The translations under genes and the position numbers were made by a program. 64,000 nt of DNA from NCBI RefSeq assembly GCF_019947135.1, contig NZ_JAGSHT010000022.1, forward strand, positions 62,001-126,000, given 5' to 3'. Of this stretch, positions 43,310-51,824 are shown piece after piece. How positions within the stretch are numbered: the first letter of the stretch is position 1; every line of letters starts with the position of its first letter. The notes below the pieces were generated by a model. The model had not been told where the DNA came from. It did not search any database and saw only the letters and a list, made by a program, of their open reading frames with translations. The DNA is from Occultella gossypii. GTDB taxonomy: Bacteria; Actinomycetota; Actinomycetes; Actinomycetales; Beutenbergiaceae.

Positions 43310-44089
43310 ATGTCAGGGACCGTCCGCAATGCCGCCTCCGACGCCGGTGACAACCCGGTCGTGCGTGCCGGTGCCCGCGTCGGCTACGCCGCCAGCGGCG
43401 TGCTGCACCTGCTGATCGGGTGGCTCGCCCTGCAGCTGGCGTGGGGCGGCGGGTCCGGCTCGGCCGACTCCTCGGGCGCGTTCACCCAGCTCGGGTCCAC
43501 CCCGGTGGGTGCCGTGCTGCTCTGGGCGGTCACGGCTGGGTTCGCGCTGCTCGGGCTGTGGCAGCTCACCGAGCTGATCGGCCCCGGCGAGGCCAAGGAC
43601 AAGGTCAAGAACCTCGGCAAGGCGGTCCTGTACCTGGTGCTGGCCGGCACGGCCCTGCGGATCGCGGCCGGCGGGTCGTCCGGCGGCGGCGAGCAGACTT
43701 CGAGCATGACCGGGACGCTGATGGCCCAGCCGTTCGGCCGGATCCTGGTCGCGGTGGTTGGCGCCGTGGTGATCGGCGTCGGGATCTACCACGTCGTCAA
43801 GGGCGTCCGGTCGACGTTCCTGAGGGACCTGCGCGAGAACCCGGGGCGGTGGGTCACCTGGGCGGGACGCCTCGGGTACATCGCCAAGGGGGTCGCGCTG
43901 GCCATCGTGGGAGGTCTGTTCGTGGTGGCCGCCGTGCAGTCGGATCCCGAGGGGGCAGAGGGGCTGGACGGGGCGCTTCGGTCCCTGCTCGAACTGCCAT
44001 TCGGATCAGTGCTGCTCACCGTCGTCGCGTTCGGGATCGCGTTCTACGGGGTGTACTCCTTCGGCCGGGCCCGGTACGCCAAGGTCTGA
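43310..44089 (+). CDS. DUF1206 family membrane protein
   Basis: A 259-residue integral membrane protein from ATG 43310. It contains three copies of the DUF1206 unit, each a pair of membrane spans introduced by an (A/G)R(x)GY-type start: AGARVGYAASGVLHLLIGW, LGKAVLYLVLAGTALR and AGRLGYIAKGVALAIVG. The family is common in Actinobacteria and has no established function. A 163-bp gap before it holds no gene. It converges on the kinase-like gene with 12 bp between. Confidence 0.85.
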   Translation: MSGTVRNAASDAGDNPVVRAGARVGYAASGVLHLLIGWLALQLAWGGGSGSADSSGAFTQLGSTPVGAVLLWAVTAGFALLGLWQLTELIGPGEAKDKVKNLGKAVLYLVLAGTALRIAAGGSSGGGEQTSSMTGTLMAQPFGRILVAVVGAVVIGVGIYHVVKGVRSTFLRDLRENPGRWVTWAGRLGYIAKGVALAIVGGLFVVAAVQSDPEGAEGLDGALRSLLELPFGSVLLTVVAFGIAFYGVYSFGRARYAKV

Positions 44090-44101
44090 GGCCCTGCGCC
44101 A

Positions 44102-45058
44102 TCAGGGCGACTGCAGCGCCTTGATGATCGTGATGCTCCGGGTGATCTCAGCCGCGGTGCCGGGGTGCTCGGTCGCGTCCAGCTCCCAGATGGCGTTCCG
44201 CACGCACCGGACCAGGGCGAACGCGCGGGCGCGGTCGTAGTCGATCCCGGCGCCGGCGCAGGCCACGTCCAGCCGCAGCTGCAGGTGTCCGCGCAGGTCG
44301 TGGGCGTCCTGCGCCTGCTCCCATCGGTTCCACAGCAGCGGCGCGAGCGCGAACGCCGGGTCCGCAGCCATCGTCTCGGCATCGATGGCGACCCATTCGC
44401 CCGGGTCGGGCCGCCACAGGACGTTGCCCGGGTGCAGGTCCGCGTGCACGAGTCGGGCGTCGACGTCCTCTTGCGAACCCAGGTCGACGGCGAGGGCTCG
44501 GCCGGCCTCGAGCAGTCGCCTCGGGAAGGCTGTACCCCGGGTGTCCCGGGCGCGCAGGGCGTCGATGTCAGCGACGAGGGTGCGCAGGTGCTCGGACAGT
44601 CGCGGCGCCCACGGCGGCGCCGGGCGGTCCAGCCGGGTGGAGAGGCGGCCGAGTTCCTCGGCGGCGTCGAGGATGCTCTCGGTGTTCAGGTCACGGGCCT
44701 CGAGTCGTTCCAGTAGCAGGGCCCAGCGGCCCGGGTCCGCGGCGAGCAGGCGGACCGCACCGGCGCCGTCCCACGCGCGCAGTGCCAGGTGCTCGGTGCG
44801 ACCCTCCGCGTGCGGCCAGACCAGTTTGAGCATCGCCGGTGCGTCGTCCCCACGCCGAACCGGCAGCACGAGCGAGGACGCGCCGTGCAGAGCAGGGCCG
44901 GCCGGACCGTCGCGGCGCAGCCGCCACTGCCCGAGCACCTCCTCGACGAGGCGAGGCAGCGACTCGAGCCAGGCTGCGCCGTCGGGCAGGCCCGGGTCGG
45001 GGACGTGCCGGACGACGGCTTCACGCAGCCCGGGTGGGATCAGGTCGGGGTCGGTCAT
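44102..45058 (-). CDS. Aminoglycoside/hydroxyurea phosphotransferase-like kinase (APH(6)-like)
   Basis: A 318-residue protein with the aminoglycoside phosphotransferase fold. The catalytic loop HADLHPGNVLW has the Asp base and the Asn metal ligand, and IDAETMAADPA holds the second metal-binding Asp. The N-lobe LVLPVRRGDDAPAMLKLVW carries the ATP-binding Lys. The layout resembles streptomycin 6-phosphotransferases and hydroxyurea kinases. It overlaps the MFS transporter gene by ATGA, and a MarR-type gene overlaps that one, so the three form a likely detoxification operon. True resistance cannot be claimed from sequence alone. Confidence 0.85.
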   Translation of the reverse strand: MTDPDLIPPGLREAVVRHVPDPGLPDGAAWLESLPRLVEEVLGQWRLRRDGPAGPALHGASSLVLPVRRGDDAPAMLKLVWPHAEGRTEHLALRAWDGAGAVRLLAADPGRWALLLERLEARDLNTESILDAAEELGRLSTRLDRPAPPWAPRLSEHLRTLVADIDALRARDTRGTAFPRRLLEAGRALAVDLGSQEDVDARLVHADLHPGNVLWRPDPGEWVAIDAETMAADPAFALAPLLWNRWEQAQDAHDLRGHLQLRLDVACAGAGIDYDRARAFALVRCVRNAIWELDATEHPGTAAEITRSITIIKALQSP

Positions 45059-46314
45059 CGCGCCGGGGCCTGGTCGGGGAGCGTGGCCGGCTCGATCGTG
45101 AAGGTGCGCAACGGCCGGTTCGTGAGGGCGAGCGCGCCGACGATCGCGGCACAGGCCAGGCCACCGGAGATGAGCGCGACCGGGGCCGAGGTCAGGCCCG
45201 CCACCAGTCCGGCGCGGAAGTTGCCGACCTCGGGACCGCCCACGCCGACGATGTGGTCCACGGCGGAGACCCGGCCCCGGTGTGAGTCGGGCGTGGCGAG
45301 CTGGACCATCGCGCCTCGGGTCACCACCGAGACCGTGTCCGCCGCGCCGGCGACGGCCAGCGCCGCGAACACCAGCCACAGCGGCTGGGCGAAGCCGACC
45401 ACCGCGAGCGCGATGCCCCAGGTCCCGGCGGCGATGAGCTGGATCAGGCCGGCGCGGCGTGCCCGGGTGACCATGCCGGAGAGCAGGCCCGCACCGATGC
45501 CGCCGACCGCGATCGCGGACAGGAACAGCCCGAGCGTCTGCGGGTTCCCGCCGAAGCGCAACTCGTTGATGAGCGGGAAGAGCGCGATCGGCATCGCCAG
45601 CAGCGTGGCCGCGAGGTCGGTGGCGAACGAGCCCCAGAGGGCAGGCTTGGTCCGGATGAACCGCAGGCCGTCGATGCTCTGCCGCAGACCCGCCCGTGCG
45701 ACGGTCCCCTGCGGCGGCATCGCCGGGAGCCGGATCACCGCGATCAGGGAGGCGCAGCCGGCGACGGCCTGGACGAGGTAGGTGGGGGCCAGGCCCCACT
45801 TCGCCAGGACCAGGCCGGCCAGTGCGGGCCCGACCAGCATCGACGCCTGGAACGCGAGGTTCTGCAGCGCGAGGCCGGCGCCGACCTGGTCGGCCGGCAG
45901 GAGCCGGACCGGGAACGTGCGCCGGGCGGGGGAGCCGAGCGCGTTGAACGCCGACGCGAGGCCGATGAGGAGGAACAGCACCGCGAGCGAGTCGAGCCGG
46001 AGCAGGGCCTGGACGGTCAGCCCGGTCGCGACGAGCACCTGGCCAAGGGTGGTCAGCCGCACCAGGGTGCGCCGGTCCATCGCGTCGGCCAGGGACCCGC
46101 CGACCATCCCGAACACGAGCTGCGGGATCGCGTTCACCAACCCGATCGCGCCGGTCCACACGGGGCTGTGGGTCATCTCCCAGACCTGGAGGAGCACGGC
46201 CACGGTGGCGAACTGGTAGCCGAAGGTGCCGACCGAGGACCCGATCCACAGGTCCCGGAACGCGCGGCTGGAGCGCAGTGGCCGGATGTCGAGGAGGCGG
46301 TCGGTGAGGCTCAC
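45055..46314 (-). CDS. MFS transporter (EntS/MFS_3-like exporter)
   Basis: A 419-residue membrane protein with about twelve spans. It starts at GTG 46314, which overlaps the MarR-type stop (GTGA). The loop between spans 2 and 3 reads GGSLADAMDRRTLVRLTTLG, the MFS motif A. Overall it resembles the enterobactin-exporter-like MFS_3 group, so export of a small molecule or drug is likely. It sits between a MarR repressor and an antibiotic-kinase-like gene, all with overlapping ends. Confidence 0.9.
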   Translation of the reverse strand: MSLTDRLLDIRPLRSSRAFRDLWIGSSVGTFGYQFATVAVLLQVWEMTHSPVWTGAIGLVNAIPQLVFGMVGGSLADAMDRRTLVRLTTLGQVLVATGLTVQALLRLDSLAVLFLLIGLASAFNALGSPARRTFPVRLLPADQVGAGLALQNLAFQASMLVGPALAGLVLAKWGLAPTYLVQAVAGCASLIAVIRLPAMPPQGTVARAGLRQSIDGLRFIRTKPALWGSFATDLAATLLAMPIALFPLINELRFGGNPQTLGLFLSAIAVGGIGAGLLSGMVTRARRAGLIQLIAAGTWGIALAVVGFAQPLWLVFAALAVAGAADTVSVVTRGAMVQLATPDSHRGRVSAVDHIVGVGGPEVGNFRAGLVAGLTSAPVALISGGLACAAIVGALALTNRPLRTFTIEPATLPDQAPAR

Positions 46315-46880
46315 TCGACGGGCCTGCGGGTGGTACCGGCGTGGGGCGTGGAGGTCGGTCCGGTGGTGCCGGCCGGGGCGGACCAGGTCGATCCGGGAGA
46401 CGGGGTGGCCTCGAGCAGGGCGCGGAGCCGGTCCAGGAACGGCCGCATCACGAGGGCCTGTTCGAGGTCGGCAACCACCCGGGTCAGCGGGTACGGCACC
46501 TCGGCGTCGAGCTCGGCCACGGCCTGTTCCGTGGCGCGCCACTCCGCCTCGAGGAACGGCACCAGGGAGCGTCCGCGCTCGGTGAGCGTGATCGGGCGGG
46601 TGCGAGCATCGGCACCCGGCGTGGTGGTGACCAGTCCCTCGCGTCGCATCAGGCTGATCGTCTGACTCATCGCCGAGTGCGTCTTGCCCAGGGCGGCGGC
46701 CAACTCCTTGATGGTCAGCGGGCCGGCGTGCGCGAGGCGGATCAGCGGCATGGCGAACCGCGGCCGGACGCCCTCGATGCCGCGCTCGCGGTAGAGGTGC
46801 TCGATGTCGGCGTCCATCGCGGCGAGCATCGTGGTCAGGGCGTGCCAGTGGCTGTGGTGGGTCGGGTCCGACGATGTCAC
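46311..46880 (-). CDS. MarR-family repressor of the MFS/kinase operon
   Basis: A 189-residue regulator from GTG 46880, apparently leaderless because a -10 box ends six bases upstream. The winged helix is clear (PLTIKELAAALGKTHSAMSQ, ISLMRREGLVTTTPGADART). A Ser/Thr/Pro-rich tail of ~30 residues follows the MarR fold. It overlaps the MFS gene by GTGA. It most likely represses its own operon and is released by a toxic ligand exported or modified by the downstream proteins. Confidence 0.9.
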   Translation of the reverse strand: MTSSDPTHHSHWHALTTMLAAMDADIEHLYRERGIEGVRPRFAMPLIRLAHAGPLTIKELAAALGKTHSAMSQTISLMRREGLVTTTPGADARTRPITLTERGRSLVPFLEAEWRATEQAVAELDAEVPYPLTRVVADLEQALVMRPFLDRLRALLEATPSPGSTWSAPAGTTGPTSTPHAGTTRRPVE

Positions 46881-46886
46881 AGCGCT

Positions 46887-46904
46887 AATATAACAGCACT
46901 TATA
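46887..46904 (-). promoter_or_regulatory. -10 box and overlapping inverted repeat of the MarR operon
   Basis: On the minus strand TATATT (46892-46887) lies six bases before the GTG start codon. The arms TATAA and TTATA (46889-46893 and 46900-46904) flank a 6-bp centre, giving an AT-rich palindrome that overlaps the -10 box, as expected for MarR autorepression. Confidence 0.55.
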
Positions 46905-47047
46905 GGTAGGGGTATGGGCGTGGTAGGAGTCTGCACCGCCCGCCGGTTCTCGTTCGGTTCACCCGGATCGTGCGATGTGGCTGCACGTCGCGACGGCTAC
47001 GTTGCTGGCGCATGACGCGTGGCCAAGCGCAGAGATGGAGAGACGTG

Positions 47048-48469
47048 ATGAGCGATCCGACTCAGGGTGATGTCTGGTACGGGCCGATCCATGGTCGGCG
47101 TCAGTTCCGGGAACACATCGACCCGATGCAGTTTCCGTCCGACGGCATGCCGCCCGCCGAGGCGTACGAACTGCTGCACACCGGTCTGATGCTCGACGGG
47201 CGCGAGACGCTCAATCTCGCGTCGTTCGTCACCACCTGGATGGAGCCCGAGGCCGAGGCGCTCATCCATGACACGCTGCGCAAGAATCACATCGACCATG
47301 AGGAGTACCCGGCCGCCTCGCTTGTCGAGGAAGGGTGCGTACACATGCTGGGGGCGCTGTTCAACGCCCCGGACCCGGCCAAGGTCGTCGGCGTGGGGAC
47401 CATCGGGTCCTCCGAGGCGATCATGTTGGGACTCCTGGCGCACAAGCGCACCTGGCGAAACCGGCGTCGGGCCGCGGGACTCAGCACGGATCGCCCGAAC
47501 GTCGTCTACGGCGCGGAGACCCATGTGGTCTGGGACAAGTTCGCCAACTACTTCGACGTCGAGATGCGCAAGATCCCCATGCGGGCGGATCGCTACGTGC
47601 TCAGCGCGGAGGACGTCGAGAGCCGCTTGGACGAGAACACGATCGCGGTGGGCGCCGTGCTCGGCACGACGCACATCGGCGAGGCCGATCCGATCGAGGC
47701 GATCAACGATCTGCTCCTCCGGGTGAAGGACGAGCGAGGGTGGGACATTCCGTTGCATGTGGACGGGGCCAGCGGAGCATTCATCGCACCGTTCGCCGAA
47801 CCGGAACTGAGGTGGGACTTCCGCCTCGCGCAGGTGGCTTCGATCAACGCGTCCGGGCACAAGTACGGATTGGTCTACCCCGGGGTCGGCTGGCTGATCT
47901 TCCGGGACGCGTCGAAACTCCCGGAGGATCTCGTCTTCAGCGTGAACTATCTGGGCGGAGCGCAGCCCACCTACACGTTCAACTTCTCGCGGGGCTCGGC
48001 GATGATCCAGGCGCAGATGTACAACTTCCTGCGACTCGGTCGAACCGGGTACACCTCGATCGTCGGCAACATGGTGGCGAACGCCCGCCATCTCAACGAC
48101 TGCCTCGTCGCCAGCGGCAAGTTCGAGATCCTCAACCCGGGGCTGAGCGAACCCGTCGTCACGTTCCGGCTCAAGGGCGATCCCGGCTTCGATGTCTACC
48201 ACCTGTCCGCGCGGCTGCGTCAGGACGGCTGGATCGTTCCTGCCTACAGCCTCCCGCCGAACGCCGAGCATGTTCATCTGATGCGGGTCGTGGTCAGGCT
48301 CGACCTGAGCCGTCAGATGGTCGACATGCTGCTTCGCGACCTGCTGAAGGCCTGGGACGACCTGGCCTCCGAGCAACCGAGTCACCGCGCCACCGCCAAG
48401 CCCGATCTGTGGACGGCGCCCGCTCGAGCAGCGGAACACAGCAAGACGCGTACCGGCTTCGTCCGGTGA
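47048..48469 (+). CDS. gadB: Glutamate decarboxylase
   Basis: A 473-residue PLP-dependent enzyme from ATG 47048, with GGAGAG upstream. It matches GadB over its full length (CVHMLGALFNAPDPAKVVG, VGTIGSSEAIMLGLLAHKR). The PLP-binding Lys is K272 in NASGHKYGLVYPG, and the ring-contact Asp is D239 in HVDGASGAF. It converts L-glutamate to GABA and CO2, consuming a proton. The C-terminus lacks the His-Thr end that gates E. coli GadB, so its pH response may differ. No glutamate/GABA antiporter gene is nearby; a YrhK-like membrane gene follows 9 bp later. Confidence 0.95.
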   Translation: MSDPTQGDVWYGPIHGRRQFREHIDPMQFPSDGMPPAEAYELLHTGLMLDGRETLNLASFVTTWMEPEAEALIHDTLRKNHIDHEEYPAASLVEEGCVHMLGALFNAPDPAKVVGVGTIGSSEAIMLGLLAHKRTWRNRRRAAGLSTDRPNVVYGAETHVVWDKFANYFDVEMRKIPMRADRYVLSAEDVESRLDENTIAVGAVLGTTHIGEADPIEAINDLLLRVKDERGWDIPLHVDGASGAFIAPFAEPELRWDFRLAQVASINASGHKYGLVYPGVGWLIFRDASKLPEDLVFSVNYLGGAQPTYTFNFSRGSAMIQAQMYNFLRLGRTGYTSIVGNMVANARHLNDCLVASGKFEILNPGLSEPVVTFRLKGDPGFDVYHLSARLRQDGWIVPAYSLPPNAEHVHLMRVVVRLDLSRQMVDMLLRDLLKAWDDLASEQPSHRATAKPDLWTAPARAAEHSKTRTGFVR

Positions 48470-48478
48470 GCCCTCGTG

Positions 48479-49414
48479 ATGTCCGGCCCAGCCTCGGAGC
48501 GCTCGGCGCGGGCACTGCCCGAGCTCCCGGCCGGGTGGCGAGTGATCCGAACGACGGGGCCGCTCGGCTTCGTCACTCGCGCGCGGCTGGAACGAGCTGA
48601 CGGGAGCCAGGCCGAATGGACGTCGCGACGCCACCGCAAGCGACTCGGACTCGGACCCCCGCTCGAGGATCCTGCCTACACCCGGACCGGGAGGAAGGCC
48701 CGCGGGCGACCCAGCCGGATGAGCTGGTGGCTGGCAGCGCTCTTCGGGGTCGGTGCCCTCTGCTTCGCGATCGGCTCGCTTCCGCTCTTCTTCGATCATG
48801 CCGCCCCGGGGATCGTCGCCACCACGTTCTTCGTCGGGTCGATCCTCTTCACGACCGCGGCGTACCTGCAGTACCACGAGACGCTGACCGCTCCGGGAGG
48901 GGTCCAGACCGGGTCCCGTCCTCCGCGACGGCGACCGCTCCGAGGAGCCCCCGGGCGCATCGACTGGTGGGCGACAGCCGTCCAGCTCGTGGGGACCGTG
49001 CTGTTCAACGTCAGTACGTTCGCCGCGACGCAGGACGATCTGGGCCTGGTCCAGGAGCGGCGCCTGATCTGGGGCCCTGACCTGGCCGGTTCGGTGTGCT
49101 TCCTGATCGCCAGTTGACTGGCCTACTCGGAGGTGAACCGAGGGATCGCGCCTCGTCCGGACCGATCTGTCGGCTGGCGAATCGCCACGCTCAACCTGGT
49201 CGGTTCCGTTGCCTTCGGAGCGGCCGCCATCGCGGCCCGCTATCTGCGAACCACCGATGAGCCGGCGAATATCGCCCTGGTGAACCTGGGAACGTTCGTC
49301 GGGGCGATCTGCTTCCTCGCTGGCGCCGCGTTGCTCCCGGTGGAGTCCGCGACGGACGCTGCGGGGTTCGAAGAGGAGCCCAGGACCGACGGGCCTGCGC
49401 CAACCGCACCGTGA
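48479..49414 (+). pseudogene. YrhK-like membrane protein gene interrupted by an in-frame TGA
   Basis: The frame opens at ATG 48479 (GTG at 48476 also possible) and reads a soluble N-terminus, two spans (LAALFGVGALCFAIGSLPLF, IVATTFFVGSILFTTAAYL) and a YrhK-like repeat, then stops at TGA 49115-49117. The same frame continues at once with LAYSEVNRGI and two more spans (NLVGSVAFGAAAIAARYL, LGTFVGAICFLAGAALL) to 49414. Related YrhK-family proteins read through this point as one chain, so the stop looks like a nonsense mutation of one codon (TGG to TGA is simplest). The function is unknown. It follows gadB by 9 bp. Confidence 0.65.
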
Positions 49415-49528
49415 TGGTGCCGCGCCACCGGTTGTGCGGAGCGGTCGGCACCGTGAGGGAGGGCCTCGGCTCCTGGGCAGTGCTCCCCGTTCCGCGCCGG
49501 CCGTGCGCGATCTAGCCTCGGAGCCGTG

Positions 49529-50203
49529 ATGACGAGAGACGCATATGTGCAGCGCGCGCAGGCGCAGGACGACTGGGCACCCGGCTGGGAGGCGATCGAC
49601 GCCGCGTTCGGCGCGGTCTATCCCGGCGTCGAGCCACCGCACCTGGCCACGTCGATGCCGGCCCGGGCGATGTTCGGCGGCAACGAGTACCTCGACGGCG
49701 CCAGCCTGTTCCCTTCGCCGAAGGGCTACCAGCACGTCGTCACCTACGGAATGAGCTCGCTGTACGCCGACACCGAGGACTACGGCGGCGAGCGCAGCGG
49801 CTGGGGCTACGAGATGACCATGAAGGTCGCCGCACCGGGCAAGCCGGAGGCAACATGGGCCGTCTCCGTGATGAGCAACCTCGCCCGTTACACCTACACC
49901 TCGGGCCGGTGGTTCGAGCCCTACCAGGCGGTCGCCGGCAACGGCACGCCGATCAGCATCGGCTCCGGCAGCGCACTCACGTCACTGCTGGTGGTACCGG
50001 ACACGGAGGTTGCGGGCGTGGACACCGTGCACGGCAGGCTCGATTTCCTCCAGCTCGTGGGTGTCACCCAGCCGGAGTCCGACTGGATCTTCGCCGACCC
50101 GTCGCTCACGGTCGGCCGGATCCGTGAGCTCGCCACCTGGCTGGCCGAGACCACCGGACCGGAGCTCGTCACCGACCTCGCGCGGACCCGGTCCTACGTC
50201 TGA
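49529..50203 (+). CDS. Suppressor-of-fused (SUFU) domain protein
   Basis: A 224-residue cytosolic protein from ATG 49529 (GTG 49526 is an alternative). The stretch GWEAIDAAFGAVYPGVEPP, the GYQHVVTYGMSSLY segment and DFLQLVGVTQPESDW match the bacterial suppressor-of-fused domain. In bacteria the domain is often found in immunity proteins of polymorphic toxin systems, but no toxin gene is adjacent here, so that role is unsupported. It stands alone, with a strong hairpin downstream. Confidence 0.82.
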   Translation: MTRDAYVQRAQAQDDWAPGWEAIDAAFGAVYPGVEPPHLATSMPARAMFGGNEYLDGASLFPSPKGYQHVVTYGMSSLYADTEDYGGERSGWGYEMTMKVAAPGKPEATWAVSVMSNLARYTYTSGRWFEPYQAVAGNGTPISIGSGSALTSLLVVPDTEVAGVDTVHGRLDFLQLVGVTQPESDWIFADPSLTVGRIRELATWLAETTGPELVTDLARTRSYV

Positions 50204-50304
50204 TCTGGCGTCCCGCACGGACCCAGTGATCCTGCGATTCACCGCAGCCGAGGTCCATCAGCCGACGCTGATCCCACGGCGCGTCGCCGCCGCACTTGGC
50301 GAAT

Positions 50305-50351
50305 GCGCGGAAGCCCTCGGTCGCTCGTCAGTTGACCGAGGGTTTCCGCGC
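50305..50351. terminator. Long bidirectional hairpin terminator
   Basis: GCGCGGAA-G-CCCTCGGTC (50305-50322) pairs with GACCGAGGG-T-TTCCGCGC (50334-50351) around an 11-base loop: 17 Watson-Crick pairs plus one G-T. It lies between the convergent SUFU and nucleotidyltransferase genes and probably ends transcription from both. Confidence 0.8.
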
Positions 50352-50383
50352 GGTCGGCGGCTGGGATGGGGGTGGGGTGGCGC

Positions 50384-51142
50384 TCACGGGTGCCCGGTGA
50401 CCTCGGCGCTGACCGACCTCACGAACGCCGCGACGTCTTCGTACCGGCCTGGCGCGTCGTCCGGTCCGGCGTCGTACCACCATGCCGCTGCCCACTCGAT
50501 GAGCTCGGCCGACTCCGGGCGCCGGGCCGCCGCCCAGAAGCCGGCCCGGCGCTTCGAGACCTGGGTGCCCTCGACGACCAGGTGCAGCGCTCGGCACAGG
50601 GTGAGCACCGAATAGGCCTGTGCACCGGTCCGGCCGCGCGCGTCCTCGACCCACTCGGGCCAACTTGCGGCGTGCTCACGCACCACCGCGCGAACCGCCG
50701 CCCGGTCGACCGGCGGCAGCACCGCCGTCGGGCTCTGGCCGCGCAGCGCTCGTCCGTCCGCGCGCGCCGACGCGACGTTCAGCAGGTAGTGCCGGCCCGC
50801 CTCGAACAGGTGCAGCGGTTCGCCCGGGCTGATCCGGATCATCGGGCCCGGGCGGTCCGCCAGTGCGGTGAGGGTCGCGGCCGGGAAGTAATCGACCTCG
50901 ATGCGGTCCGCCCAGGCGGGATGGTCGACGGCGAGGCGCGCGTGCAGCGGACGCAACCGTTCCAGCGTGGCGGGAGTGGGCACCTCGCGCAGCACCGCGA
51001 GCAGGTCCAGGTCGCTGCGGGCCGGGTCGAAGTCGCCGGCGACGTAGGAGCCGTGCACGTACAGGGCGACGAGATCCTCGCCGAGGGTGCCGGCGATGCC
51101 GTCGGCGAGCAGGTCGAGCATCCGTGGAGGTGCTGTGGTCAC
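50384..51142 (-). CDS. AadA-like nucleotidyltransferase with DUF4111-type C-terminus
   Basis: A 252-residue protein; the chosen start is GTG 51142, because a longer frame to 51199 would run into the TetR operator. The nucleotidyltransferase motif is intact (LYVHGSYVAGDF, then SDLDLLAV), followed by a DUF4111 helical domain (YSVLTLCRALHLVVEGTQVSK). This layout is that of aminoglycoside adenylyltransferases such as AadA, but many chromosomal relatives have unknown substrates, so resistance is only a possibility. It diverges from a TetR-type gene. Confidence 0.85.
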   Translation of the reverse strand: MTTAPPRMLDLLADGIAGTLGEDLVALYVHGSYVAGDFDPARSDLDLLAVLREVPTPATLERLRPLHARLAVDHPAWADRIEVDYFPAATLTALADRPGPMIRISPGEPLHLFEAGRHYLLNVASARADGRALRGQSPTAVLPPVDRAAVRAVVREHAASWPEWVEDARGRTGAQAYSVLTLCRALHLVVEGTQVSKRRAGFWAAARRPESAELIEWAAAWWYDAGPDDAPGRYEDVAAFVRSVSAEVTGHP

Positions 51143-51179
51143 GGTCCCACCGTACGGCCCGATACCAGTTGACGTCAGG

Positions 51180-51198
51180 TACAGTGAACGAAAGTTCA
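51180..51198 (+). promoter_or_regulatory. Operator and -10 region of the TetR-GNAT operon
   Basis: TGAAC (51185-51189) and GTTCA (51194-51198) are perfect arms around GAAA, adjoining a TACAGT -10-like hexamer (51180-51185). It lies 20 bases before the TetR ATG and between the divergent nucleotidyltransferase and TetR genes, so it may control both. Confidence 0.55.
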
Positions 51199-51218
51199 TT
51201 CAAACCTGGAGCTGGTAC

Positions 51219-51824
51219 ATGCCCCGCACCGACGAACAGAACGAGGCCATCCGGGCGGCCACCCGGGACACGATCCGGACCGCCGCCGTCCGCGAGTTCG
51301 CCGCACGTGGTTTCGCGGCCGCGAACATCCGCGGCATCGCGGCCGAGGCGGGTCTGAGCACGGGGTCGATCTACCGTCACTACGCCACGAAGGAAGAGCT
51401 CTTCGACGAGCTCCTCACCCTGGCCGCCACCGGACTCGCCGCCGCTGCGCAGCGGCTCGCCGGCCCGGGTGGGCCGCTCGGCCTGGTTCGCGAGTTCGCG
51501 GCCACGTACCTGGCGGATCTGCGGGGCGACCGGGGTGAGGCCGAGTTCTTCATGGTCATCAATCAGGGCTTCACGAGCGACACGCCGCCGGGCACCACGG
51601 CGCGTCTGGCCTCGGCGCACTCCTCGCTCTGGCGCGCATTCGCCGCCCTCGTCCGGCGTGGGCAGGAGGAGGGCGAGTTCGCCGGCGGCGACGCCGAACA
51701 GTTGACGGTGGGCTTCTTCGCGATGCTCACCGGGCTCACCACGCTGCGCCTGGCCCTCCGCGACGACCTGCCGATGCCGGAGCTCGACCTCGTGCTGCGG
51801 CACCTGACCGGAGCGGTCCGATGA
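51219..51824 (+). CDS. TetR-family transcriptional regulator
   Basis: A 201-residue regulator from ATG 51219, with GGAG upstream. The N-terminal DNA-binding domain reads IRTAAVREFAARGFAAANI, then GIAAEAGLSTGSIYRHYATK. The C-terminal ligand domain is all-helical. Its last four bases overlap the GNAT gene (ATGA). It probably autoregulates via the TGAAC/GTTCA repeat and controls the GNAT gene; the ligand is unknown. Confidence 0.9.
   Translation: MPRTDEQNEAIRAATRDTIRTAAVREFAARGFAAANIRGIAAEAGLSTGSIYRHYATKEELFDELLTLAATGLAAAAQRLAGPGGPLGLVREFAATYLADLRGDRGEAEFFMVINQGFTSDTPPGTTARLASAHSSLWRAFAALVRRGQEEGEFAGGDAEQLTVGFFAMLTGLTTLRLALRDDLPMPELDLVLRHLTGAVR

Noticed and set aside
49529-50203. SUFU protein as immunity partner of a toxin system
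   Set aside because: No toxin, secretion or Rhs/YD-repeat gene is adjacent, so the immunity role has no support here.
50384-51142. AadA-like gene as an acquired antibiotic resistance determinant
   Set aside because: No integron, transposase or composition shift surrounds it; it looks chromosomal and may have another substrate.
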